Below are positions 41,858 to 52,025 of a DNA stretch of 64,000 bases, piece after piece. Each line of letters opens with the position of its first letter. Position 1 is the first letter of the stretch. Origin of the DNA: Arthrobacter sp. 9V. GTDB lineage: Bacteria > Actinomycetota > Actinomycetes > Actinomycetales > Micrococcaceae. The position numbers and the translations under genes are program-made. The notes under the pieces were generated by a model. It saw nothing but the letters and a program-made list of their open reading frames with translations. It was not told the DNA's origin and searched no databases. The DNA lies in assembly GCF_902506065.1 (NCBI RefSeq), contig NZ_LR732912.1, positions 528,529-592,528 on the forward strand. The letters run 5' to 3'.

Positions 41858-42727
41858 TCAGGTGAGCTCAGCGGCAAGGTTTCGCCGGGCGGCATCCTGC
41901 CAAAGTGCCTTGGCGCGTTCGCCATGGAAGAGCGGGTCCAGCCTGAGGAGTTGACGCACGACGGCGGCGCGCCCCTTGGCGAAGTCGTCGTCGCTGACGT
42001 GGGCGTAGTCTTCCCGGACGGCGGCAAGGTAGCGGGCATAGGACTGTTGATCGCCGCCGAGCACGGAGAGATCGGCGTCGCAGAGGAGAGCTCCGGCGTA
42101 GTCGCCCGTTTTTGGTTTGTGAGTGCTGGTGAGCCGGACGAGGCGTGCCACTTCGGCCACCTCGTGAGGTGCCAAACCAGCAGACGTGAGCCGTTCTTCG
42201 GCCAAGCGGGCGGACTCTTCTTCGTCCTGCCCGGCAACCCCTTCATAAATGGCGTCGTGAAACCAGGCGGCAAGCAACACGGTTCGGGGAGGCTGTTCCG
42301 GTTCTGCCAGCACATCCAAGGCCTCCAGGACGGCAAGGAGATGTGTGCGGCTGTGGTACTTCCTGCGGTCTTCGCCCCAGCGTTCCAGCAACTCAAGGCC
42401 CAGTTCCTCATGACCTGGGTAAGTGCTGTTCCAACGTTCCATCAAAGGTACTGTCAATGCCTTGCTCCGTTCACGAGCCGGGATGCGCAGTCCGCTGGCA
42501 ATAAGCTTGCGGACCAGGATGCGGGCCTCCACTGGGATGGCACCCGCAGAAACGAGGTGGTCATAGCGGCGTTCGGGGACGTCGTAGTGATCTCCGTCGA
42601 AGGCCCTCTCAGGAACTCCTGCGGCGGCGGCGAACGCGTGCAGCTCATCCAGCGACGTGTCCGAAACCAAGTGCGAAAAGACGGTTCCATGCGCTGGCCA
42701 CAAGGGCGGATCTACGTAGATGGCCAT
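41858..42727 (-). CDS. DUF4031 / HD-domain protein
   Basis: 289 aa with two modules. Residues 1-80 are DUF4031 (AIYVDPPLWPAHGTVFSHLVSD, DGDHYDVPERRYDHLVSAGA). Residues about 105-289 form an HD-type metal-dependent phosphohydrolase-like domain (YHSRTHLLAVLEAL, LLAAWFHDAIYEG, LLCDADLSVLGGD). ATG 42727 starts the conserved MAIYVDPP. The fusion of these two domains is common in actinobacteria; the reaction is unknown, nucleotide hydrolysis being the usual HD activity. Confidence 0.82.
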   Translation of the reverse strand: MAIYVDPPLWPAHGTVFSHLVSDTSLDELHAFAAAAGVPERAFDGDHYDVPERRYDHLVSAGAIPVEARILVRKLIASGLRIPARERSKALTVPLMERWNSTYPGHEELGLELLERWGEDRRKYHSRTHLLAVLEALDVLAEPEQPPRTVLLAAWFHDAIYEGVAGQDEEESARLAEERLTSAGLAPHEVAEVARLVRLTSTHKPKTGDYAGALLCDADLSVLGGDQQSYARYLAAVREDYAHVSDDDFAKGRAAVVRQLLRLDPLFHGERAKALWQDAARRNLAAELT

Positions 42728-42858
42728 TGCCAAAGTGTACCCATGTGATCCTTCCCAGTTGCCGGCCATCGGGACGTCTACCGCCGTGCTTGCCGTCCCG
42801 GAAGTACAGGCTTCGCTGCCCGCGCTGATCACGGCAACTGGGAAGGAGTTCAGAAGGT

Positions 42859-44193
42859 TCAGTGTTGGGCCGGCAGGATGTTCTGATTACCGCGGAACAC
42901 GTTGTCGGGATCGAAGTGGCGCTTCACCAAGGACAGCCTGCGGTAATTTTGTTCGCCATAAGCCGCCATGATCCGGTCCTGTCCTTCGTCCCCGATGAAG
43001 TTCAGCCATACGCCGCCTGTGGTGTGCGGAGCGATGTCCTGTCGGAACTGCTTGACCCACGCTTTTGCCTCCTGGCCGCCTTCTGCAGTATCGGCCAGAC
43101 CGAACGGATGGCTGACCCAGGAGGCTCCACGGTGCTGCAACGGTGTGTTCGCGGCGGCGGGCCCGGAAACCGCTCCGCCCCACCGCACCACCAACTGCTG
43201 GGATTGTGGGCCAGGTAGACGTAGCGCCGAGTCCGCCAGGACATCCAGGGCCTCGTCATTGAGCTCGTTATGGTAGTCGGCGCTCCAATAGTTGTAGTGG
43301 TCCGGGGGATCGTCGATCATGCACTGGAAGTCCGCATATCCCATGGGCGACACCAGATCCACCGAGGGGCCCAGGTCCTTGAACGGCTTGGCGTGCTCCT
43401 CGCCGGCCTCTACTTCGCCTGCGTAGATGTAAGCCATTCCGACCGCGAGCTTGCCTACCATCCCCTCGGGGACAAACTCTTCCGACGGGGCGGTGAGGTA
43501 CACGAGGGCGGTCCCCACGGCGTCGGGCGCCTCCAACGCAAGCCCCCGGAAGGCGTGCGACAAATCCTTCGCGTCCTCGCCGGGGAACAACAAGAGGCCG
43601 GCCACTACTGTGGGTCCAAGGTGGTGCAGTTTGAACGTCAACGACGTAGCAACACCGAAGTTCCCGCCGCCTCCATGAAGGGCCCAGAAGAGCTCGGGAT
43701 TCTCGCCCGGGCTGGCGGTTACCTGTTCGCCGGAGGCGGTGACCAGATCGACGGAGAGCAGGTTGTCGCACGCGAATCCGTAGGCGCGCTCCAGCCATCC
43801 CGAGCCGCCGCCCAGTGTAAAGCCGGAGACCCCCGTGGTGGATGCGCGTCCGCCCGTGACCGCCAACCCGTACTGCTGGGTTGCGCGGTCGAACTCGCCC
43901 CAGGTCAGTCCGGCACCCGCCGTGGCGGTCTTCATCTCGCGGTCCACGGTGATCGACTTCATGGGCCGGACGTCAACCACCAGGCCGTCGTCGTTGGTGG
44001 ACATGCCGGCCACTGAATGCCCGCCCGAGCGCACCGCAACGTCCAGATTGTGGTTTTGCGCGTAGCTGAGCGCTTCCGCTACCTCGCCGGCATTCGAGCA
44101 TTTGGCAATGACAGCCGGCTTGCGGTCGATCATCGCATTGAAGAGTTTTCGGGCTTGGTCATAGTCCGGGCTGTTCGGACGGATCCATTCCAT
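42859..44193 (-). CDS. FAD-binding oxidoreductase (berberine-bridge-enzyme type)
   Basis: 444-aa flavoenzyme of the PCMH/BBE family. FAD-binding domain: VRSGGHSVAGMSTNDDGLVVDV with the His that usually carries 8-alpha-linked FAD, GGRASTTGVSGFTLGGGSGWLERAYG, LFWALHGGGGNFGVAT. C-terminal BBE motif NYRRLSLVKRHFDPDNVFRGNQNI. ATG 44193 with AAGGA seven nt upstream. Oxidises alcohols, sugars or aromatic compounds with O2 or a dehydrogenase acceptor; substrate unknown. No signal peptide. Confidence 0.88.
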   Translation of the reverse strand: MEWIRPNSPDYDQARKLFNAMIDRKPAVIAKCSNAGEVAEALSYAQNHNLDVAVRSGGHSVAGMSTNDDGLVVDVRPMKSITVDREMKTATAGAGLTWGEFDRATQQYGLAVTGGRASTTGVSGFTLGGGSGWLERAYGFACDNLLSVDLVTASGEQVTASPGENPELFWALHGGGGNFGVATSLTFKLHHLGPTVVAGLLLFPGEDAKDLSHAFRGLALEAPDAVGTALVYLTAPSEEFVPEGMVGKLAVGMAYIYAGEVEAGEEHAKPFKDLGPSVDLVSPMGYADFQCMIDDPPDHYNYWSADYHNELNDEALDVLADSALRLPGPQSQQLVVRWGGAVSGPAAANTPLQHRGASWVSHPFGLADTAEGGQEAKAWVKQFRQDIAPHTTGGVWLNFIGDEGQDRIMAAYGEQNYRRLSLVKRHFDPDNVFRGNQNILPAQH

Positions 44194-44263
44194 GGGCGTT
44201 CCTTCGCATCGGAAACTCCCCCCTAGAACAGGGTACGGCGGCAGGTCTCCCGCGGCTAGAGTC

Positions 44264-44334
44264 CGACGACGGCGGCGCACCTCTTCCCGCCCCGCGGCTC
44301 GGGTTACGACGACGGCGGCGCACCCCTTCCCGCC
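44264..44334. repeat. 28-bp direct repeat in intergenic region
   Basis: CGACGACGGCGGCGCACC begins the 28-bp copies at 44264-44291 and 44307-44334, which differ at about one base. The 360-bp gap 44194-44552 holds this, the promoter below and no gene. Confidence 0.6.
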
Positions 44335-44520
44335 TCGCGCACCAGAGCTTACGGTAGCGTCGGGCGGCACCGGGCGCGACGTGGACCACCAACGGGTGCG
44401 GGTGGCGGCAAAGGGTGCAGCGGTAGAAGCCCCCCGAGCCCCCGAGCGCAGCGACGCCGCTAAGCACACCCCGCAAGGGAGCTGCGGAGTCATATTTCGT
44501 TTGCGGCTTGCCAAGAACCA

Positions 44521-44565
44521 ATACTCCGCAAATACGGCGGTACGATGCAGATATGCCGCAGATAC
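44521..44565 (+). promoter_or_regulatory. Promoter and putative operator of the molybdate operon
   Basis: -10 TACGAT (44541-44546) ends 6 nt before the ATG at 44553, indicating a leaderless transcript. Direct repeats ATACTCCGCAAATAC (44521-44535) and ATATGCCGCAGATAC (44551-44565), 12 of 15 identical and 30 bp apart, flank the -10. They could bind the HTH-Mop regulator. Confidence 0.5.
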
Positions 44566-44963
44566 GAATTTCCGAAGCCGCACGTTTCCTTGGTGTCAGC
44601 GATGACACCGTGAGGCGGTGGACGGAAAACGGAACGCTGACCGCCAGCAAAGACTCAGCCGGGCGCTTGGCGGTGGACGGACTGGAACTCGCTACCCTTG
44701 CCCGCGAGCAATCCCACCTGCCGGACGATCCCTCACGGGCAGCAAGCTCAGCCCGCAATCGCTTCGTCGGCCTGGTTACAGGAATTACAGCGGACAAAGT
44801 CATGGCCCAGGTGGAGCTTCAGTGCGGGCCGTTCCGCGTGGTGTCGCTGATGAGCAGCGAAGCCGTCCGCGAACTCGGCCTTGAACTCGGTTCGGTAGCC
44901 ACGGCCGTAGTCAAAGCCACCACCGTCATCATCGAAACACCCCAGGGAAAGGGCCTCATATGA
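44553..44963 (+). CDS. HTH-Mop (TOBE) molybdate-responsive regulator
   Basis: 136 aa. N-terminal excisionase/MerR-like HTH (RISEAARFLGVSDDTVRRWTENGTLTASKD) joined to a C-terminal Mop/TOBE domain (SARNRFVGLVTGITADKVMAQVELQCGPFRVVSLMSSEAVRELGLELGSVATAVVKATTVIIE), which in related proteins binds molybdate. First gene of an operon with modA, modB and modC, overlapping modA by ATGA. Predicted to sense molybdate and control the operon, a ModE analogue with a different DNA-binding domain. Confidence 0.87.
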   Translation: MPQIRISEAARFLGVSDDTVRRWTENGTLTASKDSAGRLAVDGLELATLAREQSHLPDDPSRAASSARNRFVGLVTGITADKVMAQVELQCGPFRVVSLMSSEAVRELGLELGSVATAVVKATTVIIETPQGKGLI

Positions 44964-45772
44964 GGATCACCCTTAAACGTCTGGCCGCAATACTTATTGC
45001 AGGCACGCTCACTGCAAGCATGGCGGCCTGCGGCGCGGGCACTCCGACTCCGTCCACTGGCTCTGCCGGCACGGAGTCCTCCATGACCGGGGAGATCACC
45101 GGGGAGATCACGGTTTTCGCCGCCGCTTCCCTGAAATCTACTTTCACCCAGCTGGCCAAGGAATTCGAAGTCCAGCACCCGGGCACCAAAGTAACGCTCA
45201 GCTTTGCGGGCTCATCAGATCTGGTCACGCAAATCACCCAAGGCGCTCCGGCGGATGTTTTCGCGTCGGCCGACACCAAGAACATGACCAAGCTTGCCGA
45301 TCAGGGCCTCGTGGACGGTACGGCAAGCAACTTTGCTACCAACGTCCTTGAGATCGCCGTGCCGCCCGGCAATCCGGCGTCGATCTCTTCCTTCGCGGAT
45401 CTTGCAAAGCCCGGCGTGAAAGTGGTGACCTGCGCAAGCCAGGTTCCCTGCGGCGCTGCAACGGAGACCGTTGAAAAGGCTGCAGGGACAACACTGAACC
45501 CGGTCAGCGAGGAATCTTCGGTGACTGATGTCCTCGGCAAAGTCACCTCGGGCGAAGCTGACGCAGGCTTGGTCTACGTAACGGACGTCAAAGCGGCCGG
45601 CGACAAGGTCAAGGGCATACCTTTCCCGGAATCGGACAAGGCCGTCAACACTTACCCCATTGCCACAGTCGGCACCAGCAAGAACAAGGAACTCGCAGCC
45701 GCGTTCTTGGCGAGTGTTACCAGTGAAGCAGGCAAGAAAGTCCTCAGGGGCGCCGGCTTCGGAACGCCGTAG
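44960..45772 (+). CDS. modA: Molybdate ABC transporter substrate-binding lipoprotein
   Basis: 270-aa lipid-anchored binding protein. Lipobox SMAACG after the signal peptide, a Thr/Ser linker, then the ModA fold: [38 protein letters not shown] (oxyanion-binding Ser residues), [34 protein letters not shown]. Receives molybdate (or tungstate) outside the membrane and delivers it to ModB. GTG-free strong context: coupled to the upstream regulator by a 4-nt overlap. Confidence 0.93.
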   Translation: MRITLKRLAAILIAGTLTASMAACGAGTPTPSTGSAGTESSMTGEITGEITVFAAASLKSTFTQLAKEFEVQHPGTKVTLSFAGSSDLVTQITQGAPADVFASADTKNMTKLADQGLVDGTASNFATNVLEIAVPPGNPASISSFADLAKPGVKVVTCASQVPCGAATETVEKAAGTTLNPVSEESSVTDVLGKVTSGEADAGLVYVTDVKAAGDKVKGIPFPESDKAVNTYPIATVGTSKNKELAAAFLASVTSEAGKKVLRGAGFGTP

Positions 45773-45788
45773 GGGAGGCCACCCGGGC

Positions 45789-46601
45789 ATGATTATGCGC
45801 AGCGGCTACCACGGCATCCCGCGATGGATTAATGTCATTGCAGCTGTGGGCGGACTCCTGATGGTTCTTCCCCTGGCGGCAATGCTGCTGCGGGTGAACT
45901 GGCCGCAGTTCATCCCACTCATCACCTCGGATTCGTCCATTGCTGCGCTGGGCCTGAGCTTGAAGACCTCCGCCGCCAGCACCGTCCTCTGCGTTGTCCT
46001 GGGAGTTCCGTTGGCGTTGGTGCTTGCCCGCGGCGAGTTCCCCGGGCAGAGACTCCTCCGCTCATTCGTGCTGCTGCCGCTGGTGCTGCCGCCCGTCGTC
46101 GGCGGCCTGGCGCTGCTGTACACCTTCGGCAGGCAGGGCCTCCTCGGAAAGTCCCTTGAACTGGCCGGAATCCAGATCGCTTTCTCCACCACGGCGGTTG
46201 TCCTGGCTCAGACTTTCGTGGCTTTGCCATTTCTGGTGGTCAGCCTGGAGGGAGCGCTCCGGTCGGCAGGAAGCAGATACGAGGCCGTGGCGGCGACGCT
46301 CGGTGCCCGCCCCACCACCGTCCTTCGGCGGGTCACACTGCCGCTGGTTCTGCCAGGGCTCGCGTCCGGGGCCGTGTTGTCCTTCGCGCGCAGCTTGGGC
46401 GAGTTCGGCGCCACGTTGACCTTCGCGGGCAGCTTGGAGGGCATCACCCGCACCCTTCCGCTGGAAATTTATTTGCAGCGCGAGACCGACGCCGATGCCG
46501 CTGTGGCTCTTTCCTTGGTGCTGGTGGCGGTAGCGGTTGCGGTGGTTGGGCTTAGCTACGGGCGCCGACGAAGCAGCACCCCTGTGGAGGTGCGAGCATG
46601 A
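45789..46601 (+). CDS. modB: Molybdate ABC transporter permease
   Basis: 270-aa inner-membrane permease with five to six helices. The EAA loop that contacts ModC is visible as [28 protein letters not shown], and the family segment [21 protein letters not shown] and [15 protein letters not shown] are clear. ATG 45789 follows GGGAGG by about 9 nt and the modA stop by 16 nt. Overlaps modC by 4 nt. Confidence 0.93.
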   Translation: MIMRSGYHGIPRWINVIAAVGGLLMVLPLAAMLLRVNWPQFIPLITSDSSIAALGLSLKTSAASTVLCVVLGVPLALVLARGEFPGQRLLRSFVLLPLVLPPVVGGLALLYTFGRQGLLGKSLELAGIQIAFSTTAVVLAQTFVALPFLVVSLEGALRSAGSRYEAVAATLGARPTTVLRRVTLPLVLPGLASGAVLSFARSLGEFGATLTFAGSLEGITRTLPLEIYLQRETDADAAVALSLVLVAVAVAVVGLSYGRRRSSTPVEVRA

Positions 46602-47671
46602 GCTTTGAGCTGCAGGCCACTCTCGTCAACAGGAATTTCGAGATGTCCATGAGCCTCGCTGATGGCGAAACAATAGCTATTCTGGGTCCCAACGGTGCCG
46701 GAAAGTCCACCTTGCTGGGCGTGATCGCGGGGCTGCTGCGTCCGGATTCCGGCTCGGCGCGCATCGGCCCCAAGGAACTGTTCACGCTCGACGGCGGCAC
46801 CCACTTTTGGAGCCCGCCCCACCTGCGCGGAACTGCACTTCTGGCCCAGGAAGCGCTCCTGTTTCCGCATCTGAATGCCCTGAACAACGTGGCATTCGGG
46901 CCTCGCAGTGCGGGCGTTTCCAAGGTGGCCGCACGCGAATCCGCACGGCATTGGCTGGCGGAAGTTGATGCGCTGGACCTGGCTGAACGGAAGCCTGCCC
47001 AGTTGTCCGGCGGGCAGGCTCAACGTGTTGCCGTGGCACGCGCTTTGGCCGCTGAGCCTGAGCTTCTCCTGCTCGATGAACCCATGGCCGCGCTGGACAT
47101 CCACGCCGCGCCCTTGCTACGCCGGGTCCTTAAACGGGTTCTGAAGGACCGTAAAGCCATCATCGTCACCCACGACGTCCTGGACGCCTACATGCTCGCC
47201 AACCGTGTCATTGTGGTGGAGAACGGGCGCATCACGGAAGAGGGACTCGCGAGGCAGGTTCTTGAAAAGCCAAGAAGCCATTTCGCCGCCGGACTGGCAG
47301 GCCTCAACCTTGTGGCCGGGACTCTTGTGCCCGAGGGAATGACGACGCCGGATGGCCGGCTTTTCGCTGGCCAGCACGATCCCGACTGGTCACCTGTGCC
47401 CGGGCAGGCGGGCGTGGCCGCCTTCCCGCCGTCGAGCGTTTCCGTCTTCCTGGGCGACGTGCACGGTAGCCCGCGCAACTCGTTCCCGGTGACCATTACG
47501 GACCTGGAACCGTACGGGGATCAGATCCGGGTTCGCGCCGGCAGCGGGCCATCGGCTCAGGCGTTGTCAGCCGATATCACGCCGGCAGCGTCCGCTGACT
47601 TGGCTCTGGTCGCGGGTATGGAAGTCAGGTTTGTGGTCAAGTCTGCGATGGTTTCGGTCTACCCGGCCTGA
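46598..47671 (+). CDS. modC: Molybdate ABC transporter ATP-binding protein
   Basis: 357 aa. ATPase domain with Walker [13 protein letters not shown] (about residue 31), ABC signature [15 protein letters not shown], Walker [13 protein letters not shown] and switch ITHD-equivalent VTHD. The C-terminal third carries a TOBE/MOBE oxyanion-sensing domain ([21 protein letters not shown]). Energises ModB; last gene of the molybdate operon. Confidence 0.93.
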   Translation: MSFELQATLVNRNFEMSMSLADGETIAILGPNGAGKSTLLGVIAGLLRPDSGSARIGPKELFTLDGGTHFWSPPHLRGTALLAQEALLFPHLNALNNVAFGPRSAGVSKVAARESARHWLAEVDALDLAERKPAQLSGGQAQRVAVARALAAEPELLLLDEPMAALDIHAAPLLRRVLKRVLKDRKAIIVTHDVLDAYMLANRVIVVENGRITEEGLARQVLEKPRSHFAAGLAGLNLVAGTLVPEGMTTPDGRLFAGQHDPDWSPVPGQAGVAAFPPSSVSVFLGDVHGSPRNSFPVTITDLEPYGDQIRVRAGSGPSAQALSADITPAASADLALVAGMEVRFVVKSAMVSVYPA

Positions 47672-47681
47672 TACCCGGCAG

Positions 47682-47895
47682 CTACTCCCGGTACATTCGT
47701 TCCGCGTACGAGGGCCCATAGTAGGACTCCAATTCCTCCAAAGGCGTGTCCGGCTGCGTATAACTTTGGGCCAGCACAGCGATGCTGGGCAAACCGTCAG
47801 GTTCCCAGGTCTCCGGTGCCCACAGTCCGCTACGCGCGGTCCAAGGGCAGGCCGATCAGTTCTTCGAGTTCATCCACGCTGGAGATTGTGTCCAT
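47682..47895 (-). pseudogene. Internally deleted pyridoxamine-5'-phosphate-oxidase-like gene remnant
   Basis: On the minus strand, ATG 47895 opens MDTISSVDELEELIGLPLDRA then a TAG at 47830-47832. Shifting frame at that point gives about 50 residues with good coding character (RSGLWAPETWEPDGLPS, SYTQPDTPLEELESYYGPS) ending at a TAG at 47682. The first part matches the start, and the second part the C-terminus, of the MSMEG_1061-type PPOX family (about 200 aa). So the middle of the gene, roughly 130 codons, has been lost and the frame broken. A ribosome-binding-like GAGG remains upstream. Confidence 0.65.
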
Positions 47896-48090
47896 GGCCT
47901 CAGCCTACGGGTGTTTTTTGTGCCGTAAACGGCATGCAACACTTCCCCCCATCTGCTCCCGTTCCCACCGGTGCGAAGGGCGCGAACGGATGCGGGATCA
48001 TCACCGCGTTCGCCATTTTGCACATAGAAGTGGATTTGTCTGGACAGCAGTTTCGCCGTGGGCAAACATGGAACGCAGTGGACCCCAAAG

Positions 48091-48119
48091 CAAAGTTGAG
48101 CGTAGTAGACTCAACTTTG
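48091..48119 (+). promoter_or_regulatory. HspR-type HAIR operator upstream of clpB
   Basis: CAAAGTTGAG (48091-48100) and CTCAACTTTG (48110-48119) are perfect 10-bp inverted arms with a 9-nt spacer. The core TTGAG-N9-CTCAA equals the HAIR consensus bound by the HspR heat-shock repressor. Located 36 bp upstream of the clpB start. Confidence 0.8.
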
Positions 48120-48154
48120 TACACATAGGCATCACTCCAGAAAGGGAGCACTCT

Positions 48155-50818
48155 TTGGACGTCAAATTCACCACCAAAAGCCAGGAGGCCCTTTCTGCGG
48201 CCGCCATGAACGCCTCAACTGCGGGCAACCCGCAGCTTGAGCCTGCCCACCTCTTGAAGGCCCTCATGGATCAGCGCGAGGGCGTTGCTGTGGCACTGCT
48301 GCGCGCCACCGGCGCGGACCCTGACGCGGTGAGTGTCCAAGCCAGCTCCGCCATCAAGTCATTGCCCTCATCCTCGGGCAGCTCGGTGCAGCAGGCGCAG
48401 TTGTCCCGCCAGTCCATGCAGGCCATTCAGGCTGCCCAAAACGAGGCCGATAAACTCGGGGACTCTTTTGTTTCCACAGAGCACTTGCTGCTGGGACTCT
48501 CGGCCGGAAGTGACGCCGTGGGAAAATTGATGCGCGACGCCGGAGCCTCCCATGAGGCGCTGCTCGCTGCCTTGCCCGGTGTCCGTGGGGACAGGAACGT
48601 CAATTCCCCGGATCCGGAGAACACTTTCCAGGCCCTGGAGAAGTTCGGTACGGACCTCACTGCCGTGGCGCGGTCCGGCAAGCTGGATCCCGTGATCGGC
48701 CGTGACAGCGAAATCCGCCGCGTCGTCCAGGTCTTGAGCCGCCGCACCAAGAACAACCCTGTGCTGATCGGTGAACCGGGCGTTGGCAAGACTGCCGTCG
48801 TCGAAGGCCTTGCCCAGCGCATGGTGGCCGGAGACGTTCCGGAAAGCCTGCGTGGCAAAACCCTCATCGCCTTGGACCTTGCGTCCATGGTGGCAGGTGC
48901 CAAGTACCGTGGCGAGTTCGAGGAGCGTCTGAAGGCTGTCCTGGAGGAAATCAAGAACTCCAACGGCCAAATTGTCACGTTCATCGATGAAATCCACACT
49001 GTGGTGGGTGCCGGTGCCACGGGTGAAAGTGCCATGGACGCCGGAAACATGCTCAAGCCCATGCTGGCCCGCGGTGAGCTGCGTCTGATCGGTGCCACCA
49101 CCTTGGATGAGTACCGCGAAAACATTGAAAAGGACCCTGCCCTGGAACGGCGTTTCCAGCAGGTCTACGTCGGGGAGCCCAGCGTTGAGGACACCATCGG
49201 TATCCTCCGTGGCCTCAAGGAGCGGTACGAGGCACATCACAAGGTAGCCATTGCGGACTCCGCTTTGGTGGCAGCTGCAACACTGTCCAACCGGTACATC
49301 TCCGGCAGGCAGCTTCCGGATAAGGCCATTGACCTTGTTGACGAGGCCGCGTCCCGGCTGCGCATGGAGATTGACTCCGCGCCGGAAGAAATCGACCAAC
49401 TCCGCCGCGCCGTGGACCGCTTGACCATGGAGGAACTGGCCCTGCAAGGTGAGACGGATCCTGCCTCGGTGGAACGGCTCGCAGCGCTTCGTGCGGACAA
49501 AGCCGACAAGAACGAAGAACTGAGCGCCCTGAACGCGCGTTGGGAAGCCGAGAAAGCCGGTCTCAACCGGGTAGGTGATCTCAAGGCGAAGATCGACGAG
49601 CTGCGTTCCGCTGCGGACAAGTCCCAACGCGAAGGCGACCTCGAATCGGCGTCGCGCATTCTCTACGGCGAGCTGCCGGCGCTGGAGCGTGAGTTGAGCG
49701 CTGCCGCTGAAGAGGAATCAGCCCGGAGTGATTCAAAACCGGAATTGATGGTTGCGGAGGACGTCACTGCGGATGACATCGCGGAGGTTATCTCGGCGTG
49801 GACGGGCATTCCGGCAGGCCGCATGCTCCAAGGCGAGTCGCAGAAACTGCTGCATATGGAAGAGGAGCTCGGTAAGCGCCTGATCGGCCAGACTAAAGCC
49901 GTCCAGGCTGTGTCCGACGCCGTGCGCCGTGCCCGAGCCGGCATCAGCGATCCCAACCGTCCCACTGGTTCGTTCCTGTTCCTTGGGCCCACGGGTGTGG
50001 GAAAGACGGAGCTGGCCAAGGCCTTGGCAGACTTCCTCTTTGACGACGAACGCGCCATGATCCGGATCGATATGTCCGAATACGGTGAGAAGCACTCGGT
50101 GGCCCGCCTGGTGGGTGCCCCTCCGGGATACGTCGGCTACGAAGAAGGCGGCCAACTGACAGAGGCTGTCCGTCGCAGGCCCTACTCTGTTGTGCTTCTG
50201 GACGAGGTGGAGAAGGCCCACCCTGAGGTCTTCGATATCCTCCTGCAGGTCCTGGATGATGGGCGCCTCACGGACGGCCAGGGCCGCACCGTGGACTTCC
50301 GCAACACCATCTTGGTGCTGACCTCCAACTCCGGAAGTCAGTTCCTTGTGGATCAGTCCTTGGATGCAAGAGCCAAACGGGACGCTGTGATGGCCGTGGT
50401 GCAGGCATCGTTCAAGCCCGAGTTCCTGAACCGTCTGGATGAGATCGTCCTGTTCGACCCGTTGTCTGTGGAGGAACTTGCCAGGATTGTGGAGCTACAC
50501 GTCGCCGAGCTGAGCAACCGGCTCCGGGATCGTAGGCTCAGCCTCGAAGTCACCGACGGAGCCCGTGCATGGTTGGCGATGTCCGGCTTCGACCCCGCTT
50601 ACGGCGCGCGACCCCTACGCCGGCTTGTCCAGCGTGAAATCGGCGACCGTCTGGCCAAGGAGATCCTTGCCGGCGAGATCATGGACGGCGACACCGTGCT
50701 GGTGGACACCGCCGCTGACCTCGACGAACTCACCGTTGAGGGCTTTGAAGCCCTCACGGGTCCCGACGGCGGCACTCCCGCAGGAACGGGCCTCACGGTC
50801 CGCAGGAAGCAGGGATAG
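48155..50818 (+). CDS. clpB: ATP-dependent disaggregase ClpB
   Basis: Hsp100 chaperone that extracts polypeptides from aggregates with DnaK. About 887 aa from TTG 48155 (AAAGGGAG 6-7 nt upstream). N-domain with Clp repeats ([30 protein letters not shown]), NBD1 [13 protein letters not shown] and [11 protein letters not shown], coiled-coil M-domain (about 405-530, [17 protein letters not shown]), NBD2 [14 protein letters not shown] and [13 protein letters not shown], pore loop GYVGYEEGG, sensor and C-terminal D2-small domain. HAIR operator upstream implies heat-shock control by HspR. Confidence 0.95.
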   Translation: MDVKFTTKSQEALSAAAMNASTAGNPQLEPAHLLKALMDQREGVAVALLRATGADPDAVSVQASSAIKSLPSSSGSSVQQAQLSRQSMQAIQAAQNEADKLGDSFVSTEHLLLGLSAGSDAVGKLMRDAGASHEALLAALPGVRGDRNVNSPDPENTFQALEKFGTDLTAVARSGKLDPVIGRDSEIRRVVQVLSRRTKNNPVLIGEPGVGKTAVVEGLAQRMVAGDVPESLRGKTLIALDLASMVAGAKYRGEFEERLKAVLEEIKNSNGQIVTFIDEIHTVVGAGATGESAMDAGNMLKPMLARGELRLIGATTLDEYRENIEKDPALERRFQQVYVGEPSVEDTIGILRGLKERYEAHHKVAIADSALVAAATLSNRYISGRQLPDKAIDLVDEAASRLRMEIDSAPEEIDQLRRAVDRLTMEELALQGETDPASVERLAALRADKADKNEELSALNARWEAEKAGLNRVGDLKAKIDELRSAADKSQREGDLESASRILYGELPALERELSAAAEEESARSDSKPELMVAEDVTADDIAEVISAWTGIPAGRMLQGESQKLLHMEEELGKRLIGQTKAVQAVSDAVRRARAGISDPNRPTGSFLFLGPTGVGKTELAKALADFLFDDERAMIRIDMSEYGEKHSVARLVGAPPGYVGYEEGGQLTEAVRRRPYSVVLLDEVEKAHPEVFDILLQVLDDGRLTDGQGRTVDFRNTILVLTSNSGSQFLVDQSLDARAKRDAVMAVVQASFKPEFLNRLDEIVLFDPLSVEELARIVELHVAELSNRLRDRRLSLEVTDGARAWLAMSGFDPAYGARPLRRLVQREIGDRLAKEILAGEIMDGDTVLVDTAADLDELTVEGFEALTGPDGGTPAGTGLTVRRKQG

Positions 50819-50822
50819 CAGG

Positions 50823-51782
50823 CTACTTCTTGAGGAGATCTTCCTTGATGGTGTTGCCTGAATCCACCACGATGAAGCAATCAACGCGGCGGTCGCCCCG
50901 ATCCCAACTGGTGGTGCTCGGGTAGACGTTCTGCTGGAGCAGCACGTAATTGTCGGCCGCCTCGTTGAGCTTCACGTCCTTGCAGACCTCGCGTCCTTTA
51001 TCCCTCAGAGCGTTGGTTCCGGGGAAGGACTCGTCGGCCGCGTAGCTGAAAACGGCGCCGAGTTGGGCCGAGTGCTCAGTATCGCAAGCCACCGCTCTGG
51101 CTTTTGAGGAATTGGCATCAAAATCGGAGAAGCAGTCGCCCACCTGGAAATCCTTGGCTTCCGCATCGCGGGGGAGGGGACCGGCTGTGGGTGCTGCGCT
51201 GGGCGAGGACACCGATGCTTCAGGTCGGGTCCCCAGCAGATTGAGCAGGACCCAGATCACAACGCCAATGAGTATCAGAACGCCAACAACGATTCCGCCA
51301 ATGACCCACCGCTGCCGCTTGACCGGATCCCCGTGAGGTTCCGGCTGCCCGTTGGGCGCCGGCGGCCATTCCTGGCCAGGATAGGGCTGCTGCCCGGCAT
51401 AAGGTTGCTGGCCGGCGTAGGGCTGCTGCCCCGCGAACGGTTGCTGCCCCGCGTAAGGTTGCTGCCCCGCGTAGGGCTGCTGCCCGGCGAACGGTTGCTG
51501 CCCCGCGTAAGGTTGCGGCCCGGCGAAAATGGGTGCATCAGTTTTCTGGCTTTGCCCAGCTTCCGCAGGTGGCAGCGCGGGGTCAGGCTGGTCTGCCGGG
51601 TTTGGGACAAAGTCGGGGTCCAAGTCAGGTGCGGGGTCCGGTTGCAGGCCTGAGGGCGGCGTCCAAGGAGCTGCCGACGGTTGTTGGCCCGGTGAGGGCG
51701 GCGTTTGGGGCGCGGAAGGTCCTCCATCCTCGCCTTGTTCGCGTGGAGAACCATCGCGGGGTGAAGTGTTGTCCTGGCTCAT
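50823..51782 (-). CDS. Septum-formation-domain membrane protein with AGQQPY repeats
   Basis: 319 aa. N-terminal cytoplasmic region rich in Pro, Gln, Gly, Asp with about eight hexapeptide repeats (AGQQPY/AGQQPF), then one transmembrane helix near residues 162-185 (WVIGGIVVGVLILIGVVIWVLLNLLG), then an extracytoplasmic domain with four Cys (VGDCFSD, AVACDTEH, REVCKDV, RVDCFIV) matching the septum-formation family (PF13845). The protein probably sits at the membrane with a disordered tail; division role is by family name only. ATG 51782; the longer upstream frame lacks support. Confidence 0.82.
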   Translation of the reverse strand: MSQDNTSPRDGSPREQGEDGGPSAPQTPPSPGQQPSAAPWTPPSGLQPDPAPDLDPDFVPNPADQPDPALPPAEAGQSQKTDAPIFAGPQPYAGQQPFAGQQPYAGQQPYAGQQPFAGQQPYAGQQPYAGQQPYPGQEWPPAPNGQPEPHGDPVKRQRWVIGGIVVGVLILIGVVIWVLLNLLGTRPEASVSSPSAAPTAGPLPRDAEAKDFQVGDCFSDFDANSSKARAVACDTEHSAQLGAVFSYAADESFPGTNALRDKGREVCKDVKLNEAADNYVLLQQNVYPSTTSWDRGDRRVDCFIVVDSGNTIKEDLLKK

Positions 51783-52025
51783 ATTCCGGGGTGTGCCTTC
51801 CTGCTGTGGAGCCGCATTGAGGCAGACTCTACCCAATTTTCGCCTCTCTTGGAGGTGTAAAGGCGTGGTTTCGACTGTAGTCGGCCCGGACGCGGGGCCC
51901 GGGTGGCGCGCAGGCACCCTCGAAAGCATGTAATCTAGACATACGACAAATTGACCAAACATTCCGGGGCCTCACCGATAGCCAAGGTGACCACCTCCGG
52001 TCCAAGTACAAAAGGGGGTCACGCC

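Noticed and set aside
47816..48154. ClpB extension upstream of TTG 48155
   Set aside because: It crosses the HAIR operator and the PPOX remnant, and ClpB proteins begin with the segment encoded from 48155.
51390..51530. DNA tandem repeat as an independent element
   Set aside because: It encodes the AGQQPY protein repeats of the septum-formation protein, so it is explained by the coding sequence.
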